Both the position numbers and the translations under genes were made by a program. A stretch of 31,473 nucleotides of DNA from Micromonosporaceae bacterium (GTDB lineage: Bacteria > Actinomycetota > Actinomycetes > Mycobacteriales > Micromonosporaceae). Under the pieces are notes generated by a model that made no database searches, was not told the DNA's origin, and saw nothing but the letters and a program-made list of their open reading frames with translations. This document shows, in pieces, positions 25,323 to 31,473 of the stretch; position 1 is the stretch's first letter, and every line of letters begins with the position of its first letter. The DNA lies in NCBI GenBank assembly GCA_003543035.1, contig DPJL01000254.1, positions 6,234 to 37,706 on the forward strand, written 5' to 3'.

Positions 25323-25648
25323 CGCGGCGCTGCCCTGTGGATCGCCCGATCGGCCAACGCGTCAAGCACATCAACATGTTCGGGCGGTACTTCGATGTCG
25401 AACACGACCGTCGTGGCATCGGGAGCGGTCACCGCGAACGAGAAGAACGCGCAGCACTCGTTCTCGCGCGCGGCAAGGTCCTCAACCTTCGCCTGCAATC
25501 CGTCGGGGCCCGACAGCGTCAGGCGCAGGTGCGTCTGGCTGAGCCGAGCACTATCTCGCACAGCCGTGGCAAACAGATCGTCGAATTCGGCCAGCCGCAA
25601 CGGCTGCTGCGCCGTGGGCAAGGTGCACGCATCAGGTACCCATGTCAT
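25319..25648 (-). CDS. Small Cys-containing protein of a MerR-type metal operon
   Basis: This 109-residue soluble protein has ENECCAFFSF near residues 62-71 and CTLP at 8-11. The paired Cys and the coupling to MerR and a MerT-like gene suggest metal binding or delivery. Similar short proteins accompany actinobacterial mercury-type operons, as far as I recall. ATG 25648 falls about where transcription from the promoter at 25655-25686 should begin, so the mRNA may be leaderless. Its stop overlaps the MerR start (ATGA). Confidence 0.75.
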   Translation of the reverse strand: MTWVPDACTLPTAQQPLRLAEFDDLFATAVRDSARLSQTHLRLTLSGPDGLQAKVEDLAARENECCAFFSFAVTAPDATTVVFDIEVPPEHVDVLDALADRAIHRAAPR

Positions 25649-25654
25649 ATCTTC

Positions 25655-25686
25655 AAGATAAACCTGTACCTAGGTACCGGATGCAA
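25655..25686 (-). promoter_or_regulatory. MerR-type promoter with dyad operator
   Basis: On the minus strand, TTGCAT (-35, 25681-25686) and TATCTT or TTATCT (-10, 25655-25661) are 20 or 19 bases apart, longer than the usual 17 and the hallmark of MerR promoters. The spacer contains the dyad CCGGTACCTAGGTACAGG (25663-25680), symmetric except at one pair. It precedes the metal-response operon. Confidence 0.8.
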
Positions 25687-25697
25687 GCCTCAACTGA

Positions 25698-25724
25698 ACC
25701 AGTCCCCCCAAACAGGGGACTGGT
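25698..25724. repeat. Perfect stem-loop upstream of the MerR promoter
   Basis: ACCAGTCCCC (25698-25707) pairs perfectly with GGGGACTGGT (25715-25724) around a 7-base loop. There is no T-tract in either direction. Together with the larger hairpin at 25757 it occupies most of the 161-base gap between the nucleotidyltransferase gene and the metal operon. Confidence 0.6.
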
Positions 25725-25756
25725 GGAGGCTGGACGATGCGGCTAATCTGCTGGAC

Positions 25757-25797
25757 AACCCGAGTGGCTCCCCCCGTGGCCACTCGGGTTCTTCTTT
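25757..25797. terminator. Strong hairpin, probable terminator
   Basis: AACCCGAGTGGC (25757-25768) and GCCACTCGGGTT (25779-25790) form a perfect 12-base stem with a 10-base loop. The T-rich CTTCTTT follows on the + strand. It begins 20 bases after the minus-strand CD-NTase-like stop and should block transcription into the metal operon. The T-tract on the other side suggests that it also acts on + strand RNA. Confidence 0.75.
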
Positions 25798-25809
25798 GCC
25801 TAACGGATC

Positions 25810-26682
25810 TCAATAGCGAGACGGGAAGTTGCCGCCAAAGACCTGGTCCAGGTAGTAGAAGACCTCGGCCATGTCCTCCTTGTGGAAGGCCTCCGTCGCC
25901 TTCCGTGCCCGGTTGGAACTGCGGCGAAGCTTCGAGACGGCTTCCTCGTGCGTGGCAGTGCTTGAGCACGCATCGAACTGGCCCGCGACCGTCTTTGGAT
26001 CCTTCATCGGAGCAAGGCTGATCTGATCCAGCTTCCGGAGTAGCCCGCAGATATCCCAAAGCGGAATGTGCGTCTCTTCGCCACTCATGTACTCCGCGGC
26101 CCTCATCTCCAGATAGAAGGAGGAGACGGGCACCTCGTTGTAGTACTTCCACGCTTTGGCCAGCCGGGCAAGCTTCTTCGCCCCGCCCGAGATCTTGCCG
26201 ACAGCGTTTATCTCGTCGACGTAACTCAAATGGGCCTCGGGCGCAGACTCCATCCACCCTGTCACGGGCCCCGGAATCTCATAGACATGGACGTTGTCGT
26301 CGCTGCGCCCCGCGGAGAAGGCCGGAATGAGTTTCCAGGCCTCGTCCCCATTCGCGAATTCGACCACCACAGCGGGTCTGCTTACCCGCACCCTGGTGCT
26401 CGGAAAGCTCGCCGTGAGCGCGTGCTTGACCCACTCCAGCGCCGTATCCGAAGACCCCGGTTTCGCCCCCTTGATGCTTACCAGCAGGGCCACCGCACAA
26501 TGCTTGCGAATCCCGGTGCCATTGCCGAAGGCACCGATCTGGAAAAACCGACCAACATCAATCGAGCTTTTGAGCGCCGTCTCCACACCTTCTCGATGCT
26601 GCGCTCGAGCCTGGCGCTCCGAGTCAGGCGGGGCCAACCGCGTGAGAAACTCGTCGAACGCCTGCGTTACGGTGCGCGCCAT
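25810..26682 (-). CDS. CD-NTase-like nucleotidyltransferase with lost catalytic Asp pair
   Basis: This protein of about 290 residues resembles the oligoadenylate-synthetase-like/CD-NTase proteins of bacteria that make cyclic-nucleotide signals. It has IGAFGNGTGIRKH (the Gly-Ser-type loop, residues 49-61), PAVVVEF and IPAF strands, VYEIPGPVTGWMESAPEAHLSYVDEIN, and a helical part with KLARLAKAWKYYNEVPVSSFYLEMRAAEYM and FGGNFPSRY at the end. The expected SDVD metal-binding motif reads CAVA (Ala63, Ala65), so ordinary catalysis is unlikely. No CBASS effector gene is adjacent. Start ATG 26682 has a GGAG site 7-8 bases upstream; the 63-residue longer version would run into the upstream gene's coding end. 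Confidence 0.8.
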   Translation of the reverse strand: MARTVTQAFDEFLTRLAPPDSERQARAQHREGVETALKSSIDVGRFFQIGAFGNGTGIRKHCAVALLVSIKGAKPGSSDTALEWVKHALTASFPSTRVRVSRPAVVVEFANGDEAWKLIPAFSAGRSDDNVHVYEIPGPVTGWMESAPEAHLSYVDEINAVGKISGGAKKLARLAKAWKYYNEVPVSSFYLEMRAAEYMSGEETHIPLWDICGLLRKLDQISLAPMKDPKTVAGQFDACSSTATHEEAVSKLRRSSNRARKATEAFHKEDMAEVFYYLDQVFGGNFPSRY

Positions 26683-26740
26683 GCCAGCTCCATCGACTCT
26701 TAACTCTGTGGTCCAACTCGACGAGCTTACGACGATGGCG

Positions 26741-28027
26741 TCACCTTGCGGGAAGTGGTTGGAACTTGTGCCCAAGCGCCTCGGACAGTCCAACGAAGAC
26801 ACGAGTCGCCGGAGATGAGCACGGGATGTCGGTCGGAGTGTCGGTGAGCGTTGGCGATTCGGTGCAGTCACCCGAGGCGATGTCGCTGTTCACCAGCACG
26901 ACGACCGACGTGTCCTTGGTGGTGTCGTAGTAGAGCGTGGTGTTGAAACCGGGAAGTTCCCCGGTGTGTCCCACCCATCCGTCAGTGCACCCGATGGCGA
27001 TCCCGTAGCCGGCCGGCGACGGGAACGAGTTGAGCCGTTGGGTCTGAGTTGCCGGTGACACGAGCCCTTGCCCGGTACCAAGTGCACGGTTGTAGGTCAG
27101 CATGTCTTTCAGATTGGAAATCATGCCGCCTGCCGTCCACCCGAACGAAGGGCTCCAGTTGGTGGCATTGAGCGGGGTGCCCGGCGTACTGCTGCCCTGC
27201 AACGTGTATCCCTGAGGATGCGGCTGCGGGATGGCTGGCGAGACATCAGGCAAAGTGGTGTCGCTTAGGCCCAGCGGTCCGGCGATCTGCTTTTGCAGCG
27301 TGTCCTGGACCGGCTGCCCGGTTACCGTTTCGATTACCTTGCCCAGCAGAATGGTGTTGGTGTTGGAGTAGTTGAACATCGCGCCCGGCTCGAATATCGG
27401 CGATGCGGACACACCGTAGGCAATCAGTTGGTCCGGCGTGAACACAGTCTCGGGAGCACCGAAGTACTTCTCCAGGAACGCCTCGGTGTAGTAGCTCGCG
27501 ATTCCACTGGTCATGTTGGCAAGCTGTTCGAGGGTGATCCTCTCCCCATTGGGAATGCTCGGGTAGTACTTCTCGATCGGGTCGCTGAGCGAGAGCTTTC
27601 CTTCTTGCGCCAGCTGCATGATCAGAGTACCGGTGAAGGTTTTGGTGACCGACCCGATCCGCATGTGCATGTCGGTGGTCATCGGCGATTGGGTTGCCGG
27701 GTCGGCGAATCCGTAAGCCGCGGTCCATGTTCCTTCGGGCGTGCGCACCCCCACGATTGCACCCGGAGCGGCGGCCTGCGTGAACGATGCCTGTGCCGCA
27801 GCGTCCAGTGTGGACACCAACGCGGCCGGGAGTTCAGCCGAGGTTGACGCAGCGGTCTGGGCTTTGCCAACCACCTCGGCGACATTGGCAACACATGAAG
27901 CTGCCGCCGGGGTCGCAGATGGCGACTCAGTGGCGACTGCCGAAATCGATGTGACGGGCGACGAACCGCAACCCGCTACAACAAAGCAAATCGGTGCTGC
28001 AAAAGCCAATATGTGTTGTACCCGCAT
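26741..28027 (-). CDS. Serine hydrolase lipoprotein (beta-lactamase/DD-carboxypeptidase family)
   Basis: This protein of about 428 residues belongs to the class C beta-lactamase-like serine hydrolases. A signal peptide ends at a lipobox (VVAGC, Cys20), followed by a Ser/Ala/Pro linker. The catalytic motifs are SVTK (Ser126, Lys129), YSN (Tyr220-Asn222) and HTG before ELPGFNTTLYYD. It is probably lipid-anchored outside the membrane and acts as a peptidase or esterase. A true beta-lactamase is possible but not implied. ATG 28027 is chosen because it begins directly at the signal peptide. It is followed after 58 bases by the CD-NTase-like gene on the same strand. Confidence 0.93.
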   Translation of the reverse strand: MRVQHILAFAAPICFVVAGCGSSPVTSISAVATESPSATPAAASCVANVAEVVGKAQTAASTSAELPAALVSTLDAAAQASFTQAAAPGAIVGVRTPEGTWTAAYGFADPATQSPMTTDMHMRIGSVTKTFTGTLIMQLAQEGKLSLSDPIEKYYPSIPNGERITLEQLANMTSGIASYYTEAFLEKYFGAPETVFTPDQLIAYGVSASPIFEPGAMFNYSNTNTILLGKVIETVTGQPVQDTLQKQIAGPLGLSDTTLPDVSPAIPQPHPQGYTLQGSSTPGTPLNATNWSPSFGWTAGGMISNLKDMLTYNRALGTGQGLVSPATQTQRLNSFPSPAGYGIAIGCTDGWVGHTGELPGFNTTLYYDTTKDTSVVVLVNSDIASGDCTESPTLTDTPTDIPCSSPATRVFVGLSEALGHKFQPLPAR

Positions 28028-28142
28028 GCAAGCACCATATGAATCAAGGCCGGGTTGGCGCGGGCGAACAGACGAACGCCTCACGATTGGTCAGCGAGAA
28101 AACCGACACGCTGCTCGCCGGGGCCCAATTCACGCACAAAGT

Positions 28143-28168
28143 CCGGCCACGCACGCGTGCGTGGCCGG
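28143..28168 (-). terminator. 26-base perfect palindrome after cholesterol oxidase
   Basis: CCGGCCACGCACG (28143-28155) is followed directly by its exact reverse complement (28156-28168). It begins 16 bases past the minus-strand stop of the cholesterol oxidase gene and is followed by ACTTTGTG on that strand. A terminator hairpin is the simplest reading. Confidence 0.7.
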
Positions 28169-28184
28169 TACCAAGTAGGCATCG

Positions 28185-29834
28185 CTACAGGTCGGTGGCG
28201 ATGATTCTGTCGATGTTCCGTTCGGCGAGCGCAGTGATGGTGACGAACGGGTTAACGCTCGTGTTACCGGGGATCAGCGCGCCATCGATGACATACAGGC
28301 CGGGATGGCCGTGAAGGCGGCCGTAGTTGTCAGTGGCCTTGTTCAATACCGCGCCACCGAGCGGGTGGTAAGTCAGGTGGTCGCCCCAGACCTTGTTGCC
28401 GCCGAAGAGGTCGCTCCGGTAGATCGTCCACTCCTTGGCGTTGATCTTGTCGAAGATGCTCTTGGCCATGTTGATGGACGGCTGCTTCCATGCGGTCTGC
28501 CAGTTCAAGTCGACTCTGCCCGTCGTGGCGTTCCAGGAGAACTGGGCCCGGTTGGGGTTCTTGGTGATTGACAAATAGAACGAGGCGTAGGTTTCGATCC
28601 CGGTGGGCAGCGGTGCCACCTCGGCGAACACGCCACCCGCGGCCCAGTTGTCGATGCCGCTGCAGGGAATCGACGACTGGTTCGCGCCGGTCGCGTCCCA
28701 CATGTGGTTGGCGCGCCCGCACATGACGTTCCCGTTGTCGCCCCAGCCCTTGCCGATCTCGCCGTTGAGATTGGGCAGCGCGCCGGTGGCCTTCAGCTTG
28801 GTCAGCAGCTTGCTGGTGCCGACACTGCCGGCCGCGAAGAACACCTTGTCCGCGATCACGGTCTTGGTTACGACGGTGCCACCGGTGGTGTTGAGCTGGT
28901 TGATGACCACCGTGTAGCCGCCGCCGGCCGCCGGAGTAACCGAGGTGACCTGGTGCAGCGGGGAGATGGTGACTCGGCCGGTTGCCCTGGCCTGAGCGAT
29001 GTAGGTCTGCTGCAGAGACTTCTTGCCGGCGTTGTTGCCGTAGAGGATCTCGCCGGCCAGCGCGGACTTGGGGGCTGTTCCAGCGGCTTCGCGCTTCATG
29101 TAGTCCCAGTCGTACACGTCGGGCACGAACACGAACGGGAAGCCGGAGCGCTGGGCGTGTTTACGGCCCACCCGGGAGTACTGATACCACTCGGTGGTGT
29201 CGAACCACGCGGGATCGATGACGCTGACCCCGAGCCCGGCGTTGGCGCGCGGATAGTAGGTGTTGTACATCTCATCGGCGTTCACCGATGGGAGGACCGC
29301 GGCGAAGTTCTCCCGCTTCGGGGTAACCGCCATGCCTCCGTTGACCAGCGAACCGCCGCCCACGCCCCGGCCCTGGTAGACGGTGATGCCGCCGAACTCC
29401 TCGGCGTCCAGGATCCCGGTGTAGCGAGGGATGTCCCTGTCGATCGGGAAGCCGAGGAAGTTGCTGATGGGCTGCTTGGTCCTGGTGCGCAGCCAATAGG
29501 AGCGGTAGTCCGGGTTCGTGGTGTTACAGAAAATCTTGCCGTCCGAACCCGGGGTGTCCCAGGCCATTCCCATCTCGACCATGTGCACGGAGACGCCCGC
29601 TTGGGCGAGACGTAGAGCGGCAACGGCGCCGCCATAACCGGTGCCGATCACCAGCACAGGGACATTGGCTCCATTCTCGATTGGAGCCGCAGCAGGGACG
29701 GCTGCTGCCTGGGCTGTGGCGGCGAGACCCGCATGGGCCACGACACCCAATCCCAAGATAGAACTGGTTCCAGCAATGAATCTACGACGCGACACGCCCT
29801 TGGACCCATTACCCTGCACAGTGGGATCACTCAT
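28185..29834 (-). CDS. choA: Cholesterol oxidase (GMC flavoenzyme, Tat-exported)
   Basis: This 549-residue protein matches the FAD-containing class I cholesterol oxidases, which oxidise cholesterol at C3 and isomerise it to cholest-4-en-3-one. A Tat signal SRRRFIAG (15-22) and an Ala-rich region ending near residue 45 indicate folded export. The FAD loop is VIGTGYGGAVAALRLAQAG (62-80), with GRGVGGGSLVNGG further on. The catalytic residues known in this family appear as Glu405 (VFAEVAPLP), His490 (YHPLGG) and Asn528 (SVNPFVTITALAERN). ATG 29834 has GAGGAA about 8 bases upstream. The gene has its own promoter with a KstR-like operator and a terminator palindrome, so it is a single transcription unit tied to steroid use. 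Confidence 0.97.
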   Translation of the reverse strand: MSDPTVQGNGSKGVSRRRFIAGTSSILGLGVVAHAGLAATAQAAAVPAAAPIENGANVPVLVIGTGYGGAVAALRLAQAGVSVHMVEMGMAWDTPGSDGKIFCNTTNPDYRSYWLRTRTKQPISNFLGFPIDRDIPRYTGILDAEEFGGITVYQGRGVGGGSLVNGGMAVTPKRENFAAVLPSVNADEMYNTYYPRANAGLGVSVIDPAWFDTTEWYQYSRVGRKHAQRSGFPFVFVPDVYDWDYMKREAAGTAPKSALAGEILYGNNAGKKSLQQTYIAQARATGRVTISPLHQVTSVTPAAGGGYTVVINQLNTTGGTVVTKTVIADKVFFAAGSVGTSKLLTKLKATGALPNLNGEIGKGWGDNGNVMCGRANHMWDATGANQSSIPCSGIDNWAAGGVFAEVAPLPTGIETYASFYLSITKNPNRAQFSWNATTGRVDLNWQTAWKQPSINMAKSIFDKINAKEWTIYRSDLFGGNKVWGDHLTYHPLGGAVLNKATDNYGRLHGHPGLYVIDGALIPGNTSVNPFVTITALAERNIDRIIATDL

Positions 29835-29860
29835 GTGGCGTTCCTCACTCTCGGCGTAAG

Positions 29861-29898
29861 TAGAACAAGTTCTATATGTTGCGGGCACGTTAAATCAA
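29861..29898 (-). promoter_or_regulatory. Promoter with KstR-like operator
   Basis: TAGAACAAGTTCTA (29861-29874) matches TNNAACNNGTTNNA, the published KstR consensus of mycobacterial cholesterol genes. It begins 26 bases before the cholesterol oxidase ATG. On the minus strand, TTGATT (29893-29898) and TATAGA (29871-29876) are 16 bases apart and make a likely -35/-10 pair. The operator overlaps the -10 box, as expected for repression. Confidence 0.75.
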
Positions 29899-29970
29899 TA
29901 CCTACTCGCGGGTAATTTTCTGGCCAGATCGCGGCAAGAAGTTGACGGCAAGCTCGTCCTTTATGGACAC

Positions 29971-30005
29971 AAAAAGGCCGGGGAGCCGCGAAGCTCACCC
30001 GGCCT
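29971..30005 (-). terminator. Rho-independent terminator after the CMD-like gene
   Basis: On the minus strand AGGCCGGG pairs with CCCGGCCT (29975-29982 and 29998-30005), with inner GAGC/GCTC pairing, and is followed by TTTTTG. It lies 16 bases after the CMD-like stop. The rest of the 187-base gap to the next gene holds the cholesterol oxidase promoter. Confidence 0.85.
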
Positions 30006-30021
30006 GGTTAGAGGCGTAGTC

Positions 30022-30504
30022 CTATCTGGACGAAGGCAGCACGCACTGGGTGTCGAGGCCAAGTACGTGGTTGAGGCGTCCGAACGCCAGCCACGAGCCG
30101 ATGCTCATGCTCAGCTCGACGATCTCGAGTTGGCTGTAGTGCGCGGTCATCCGCTTCCAGAACTCGTCGTCCAGACCGTGGTGATCCAGGGCGTACCGCT
30201 CGGCGTACTCGGCCGCCATCCGAGTGCGGTCGTCGAAGGCATCGGTGGTGCGCCATTGGGCCACCGCGTCTTGGAACTCTTCTTCGACCTTCTGCCCGTC
30301 TCGTTCGGTACGCCAGTCAAGGCAGAACAGGCACCCGTTGATCTGCGCGATCCGCAGCCGTGCGGCCTCGAACTCGCGAAGCCCGAGCGTCGAATACTCG
30401 TACACCGACAGCGAGAAGGCGGCGGCCGAGACGCCGATACCGGGAACCATCTCGCCCCACACGTAGGCGATGGCGTCCTTGCCCTCGGGGATGTCGATAT
30501 TCAT
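30022..30504 (-). CDS. Carboxymuconolactone decarboxylase/AhpD-like protein
   Basis: This 160-residue protein of the CMD/AhpD all-helical family has EAARLRIAQINGCLFCLDWR with a CxxC pair (about residues 58-61), as in alkylhydroperoxidase partners, and a C-terminal IVELSMSIGSWLAFGRLNHVL. Such proteins act in peroxide reduction or ring-cleavage pathways; the precise reaction is unknown. ATG 30504 has AAGGAAA upstream and overlaps the preceding stop by ATGA, so it is translated with the dehydrogenase gene. Confidence 0.9.
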   Translation of the reverse strand: MNIDIPEGKDAIAYVWGEMVPGIGVSAAAFSLSVYEYSTLGLREFEAARLRIAQINGCLFCLDWRTERDGQKVEEEFQDAVAQWRTTDAFDDRTRMAAEYAERYALDHHGLDDEFWKRMTAHYSQLEIVELSMSIGSWLAFGRLNHVLGLDTQCVLPSSR

Positions 30505-31473
30505 GGTTGTTTCCTTCCGAGTTTGCCGACTGCGGGGCGAAGTGGGATGTCAAGCGCGTCGTAGAGCCCGGGTTCCGCGGCCACGAGCCAGTCGATGGCG
30601 CTGACCAGCCGGCCGACCGCGGTGGCGTTCCCGCCCGCGGACCGGTTGCCACCCTCGTCGGTGGCCTCGACTGTGACTTCAATACGCGGGCGGCCCTCGA
30701 TGATCACCCGGTGGGCTCCAACGCCGTCAGGCGGCGTGGGCCAATCCGGTGCGCAGGACGCGTGGATGCGGGTCACGTGCTCGATCACGATGCGGGGCTC
30801 ACCCTCGACGATGCCCTGCACCTCGAATCGGATTGCACCCTGAGTACCGGCCTCAAATTCGCCCATCGTCGTGGTGCTCACCGTGGCGTCAAGCGGACGC
30901 CGGTCCACGGTTTCGCGCACCTCGTCGAGCTCGACGCCCAAGGCCCTGGCCATCAGGCGAACCTGCCCGCCCCACACCATGGTCGGGATCATCGGCGCGA
31001 GCATCGGCGGCTCGTAGTCCATCGGCTGGCCCATGCCGACCAGCCACCGCACCGAATCCTCCTGGTCGTATGTGGAGTAGTCGAAGATCTCCTGGCAGCG
31101 GATCACGTCCACGGTCGTGCCAAGTCCGCTGATCAGCAGCGGCAGCACGTCATTGCCCCAGCCGGGGTCGACACCGGAGACGAATAGCGAGCCGCCGCCC
31201 TCCGCGATCGCCGCCAAGACCGGCTCCCGCAACTCCGACGGAGCGTTGAGCTGGTCGTAGAGCGCATAGATCGACGGTGTGACGACCACTGCCCCTGCCC
31301 GGATCGCCCGGACGATGTCCGCTAGGGCGTCGTCAGCGCGGATGTCCCCGGACGCCGCGTAGACCACGGCGTTGGGCCTGGTGGCCAGGACTGCATCGAT
31401 GTCGTCGGTCGCCGCCACGCCGAGCTCGCGACCGAGCCCGCCGAGATCGCCCGCGTCGCGGCCAACCTTGTCG
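30501..31473 (-). CDS. DapB-like NAD(P)H-dependent dehydrogenase (5' end outside window)
   Basis: The frame is open to the right edge, so at least 323 residues are present and the N-terminus is missing. DKVGRDAGDLGGLGRELGVAATDDIDAVL at the visible start and GDIRADDALADIVRAIRAG, SGVDPGWGNDVLPLLISG and FDYSTYDQEDSV fit the dihydrodipicolinate-reductase-like or amine-dehydrogenase family widespread in actinobacteria. Lysine synthesis is unlikely from context. The substrate is unknown; a link with steroid or other catabolism is conjecture from neighbours. The GTG at 31418 is internal, not the start. Confidence 0.88.
   Translation of the reverse strand, partial: DKVGRDAGDLGGLGRELGVAATDDIDAVLATRPNAVVYAASGDIRADDALADIVRAIRAGAVVVTPSIYALYDQLNAPSELREPVLAAIAEGGGSLFVSGVDPGWGNDVLPLLISGLGTTVDVIRCQEIFDYSTYDQEDSVRWLVGMGQPMDYEPPMLAPMIPTMVWGGQVRLMARALGVELDEVRETVDRRPLDATVSTTTMGEFEAGTQGAIRFEVQGIVEGEPRIVIEHVTRIHASCAPDWPTPPDGVGAHRVIIEGRPRIEVTVEATDEGGNRSAGGNATAVGRLVSAIDWLVAAEPGLYDALDIPLRPAVGKLGRKQP

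Noticed and set aside
25737..26021. Small + strand frame over the terminator hairpin
   Set aside because: It runs antisense into the CD-NTase-like gene and through the hairpin, with no ribosome site or family.
25810..26871. A complete CBASS defence operon
   Set aside because: The nucleotidyltransferase lacks its catalytic Asp residues and no effector, ubiquitin-like or HORMA/TRIP13 genes are adjacent.
26683..26871. Longer N-terminus for the CD-NTase-like protein
   Set aside because: It overlaps the end of the serine hydrolase gene, while ATG 26682 has a good ribosome site and a typical family start.
30067..31187. Long + strand frames opposite the CMD-like and DapB-like genes
   Set aside because: They are shadows of clear minus-strand genes with conserved motifs.
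1..31473. tRNA, CRISPR array, insertion sequence or attachment site
   Set aside because: No cloverleaf with conserved T-loop, no regular direct-repeat array, no transposase and no paired long terminal repeats were found by eye.

Overview
The window is high-GC actinobacterial DNA. Its GTG/TTG starts, chains of ATGA stop/start overlaps, Tat and lipoprotein signals, and a KstR-type operator in front of a cholesterol oxidase suggest a filamentous actinomycete or relative, perhaps Pseudonocardiales; I cannot name a genus. No tRNA, rRNA, CRISPR array, insertion sequence or replication origin was seen, and no stretch over 300 bases lacks a gene.

Positions 1-17400 are the core of a non-ribosomal peptide/polyketide cluster. 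A + strand gene ending in a condensation domain enters from the left. It meets a nine-gene minus-strand operon that reads, in order of transcription: AMP-forming acid ligase, aspartate decarboxylase PanD (beta-alanine supply), a frameshifted NAD(P)-dehydrogenase-like gene, a 455-residue protein of unknown role, an A-PCP protein, a lone ketosynthase, a LanB-like (lantibiotic dehydratase N-domain) protein, an A-PCP-C-PCP protein, and a KS-AT-KR-remnant-ACP protein. Most junctions overlap by 1-8 bases, so translation is probably coupled. The polyketide parts are strikingly eroded. One KS lacks the first active-site His. Its AT lacks both catalytic residues, and its KR keeps only a structural half. 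The second KS has Asn in place of the second active-site His and has lost its AT entirely. Reading frames stay open throughout, which argues for retained non-canonical functions. The mixture of amide-bond assembly line, RiPP-type LanB-like enzyme, PanD and catalytically altered KSs is the best candidate for an undescribed pathway.

Positions 17401-24640 hold a coiled-coil protein, an L,D-transpeptidase lipoprotein, small membrane proteins, a DUF91/NucS-like nuclease next to a divergent small gene, an XRE-type regulator with repeats upstream, and two small enzymes (a DHFR/RibD-C-like reductase and a VOC protein). Positions 24637-25690 are a compact MerR-controlled metal-response operon with a typical 19-20 bp-spaced promoter and an apparently leaderless first gene. 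Positions 25698-31473 carry a two-hairpin block, a CD-NTase-like protein without its catalytic Asp pair, a serine-hydrolase lipoprotein, cholesterol oxidase under a KstR-like operator, and an AhpD/CMD-like protein coupled to a DapB-like dehydrogenase that runs off the right edge.

Assignments come from reading motifs by eye. Substrates, product and precise families are inference unless stated.
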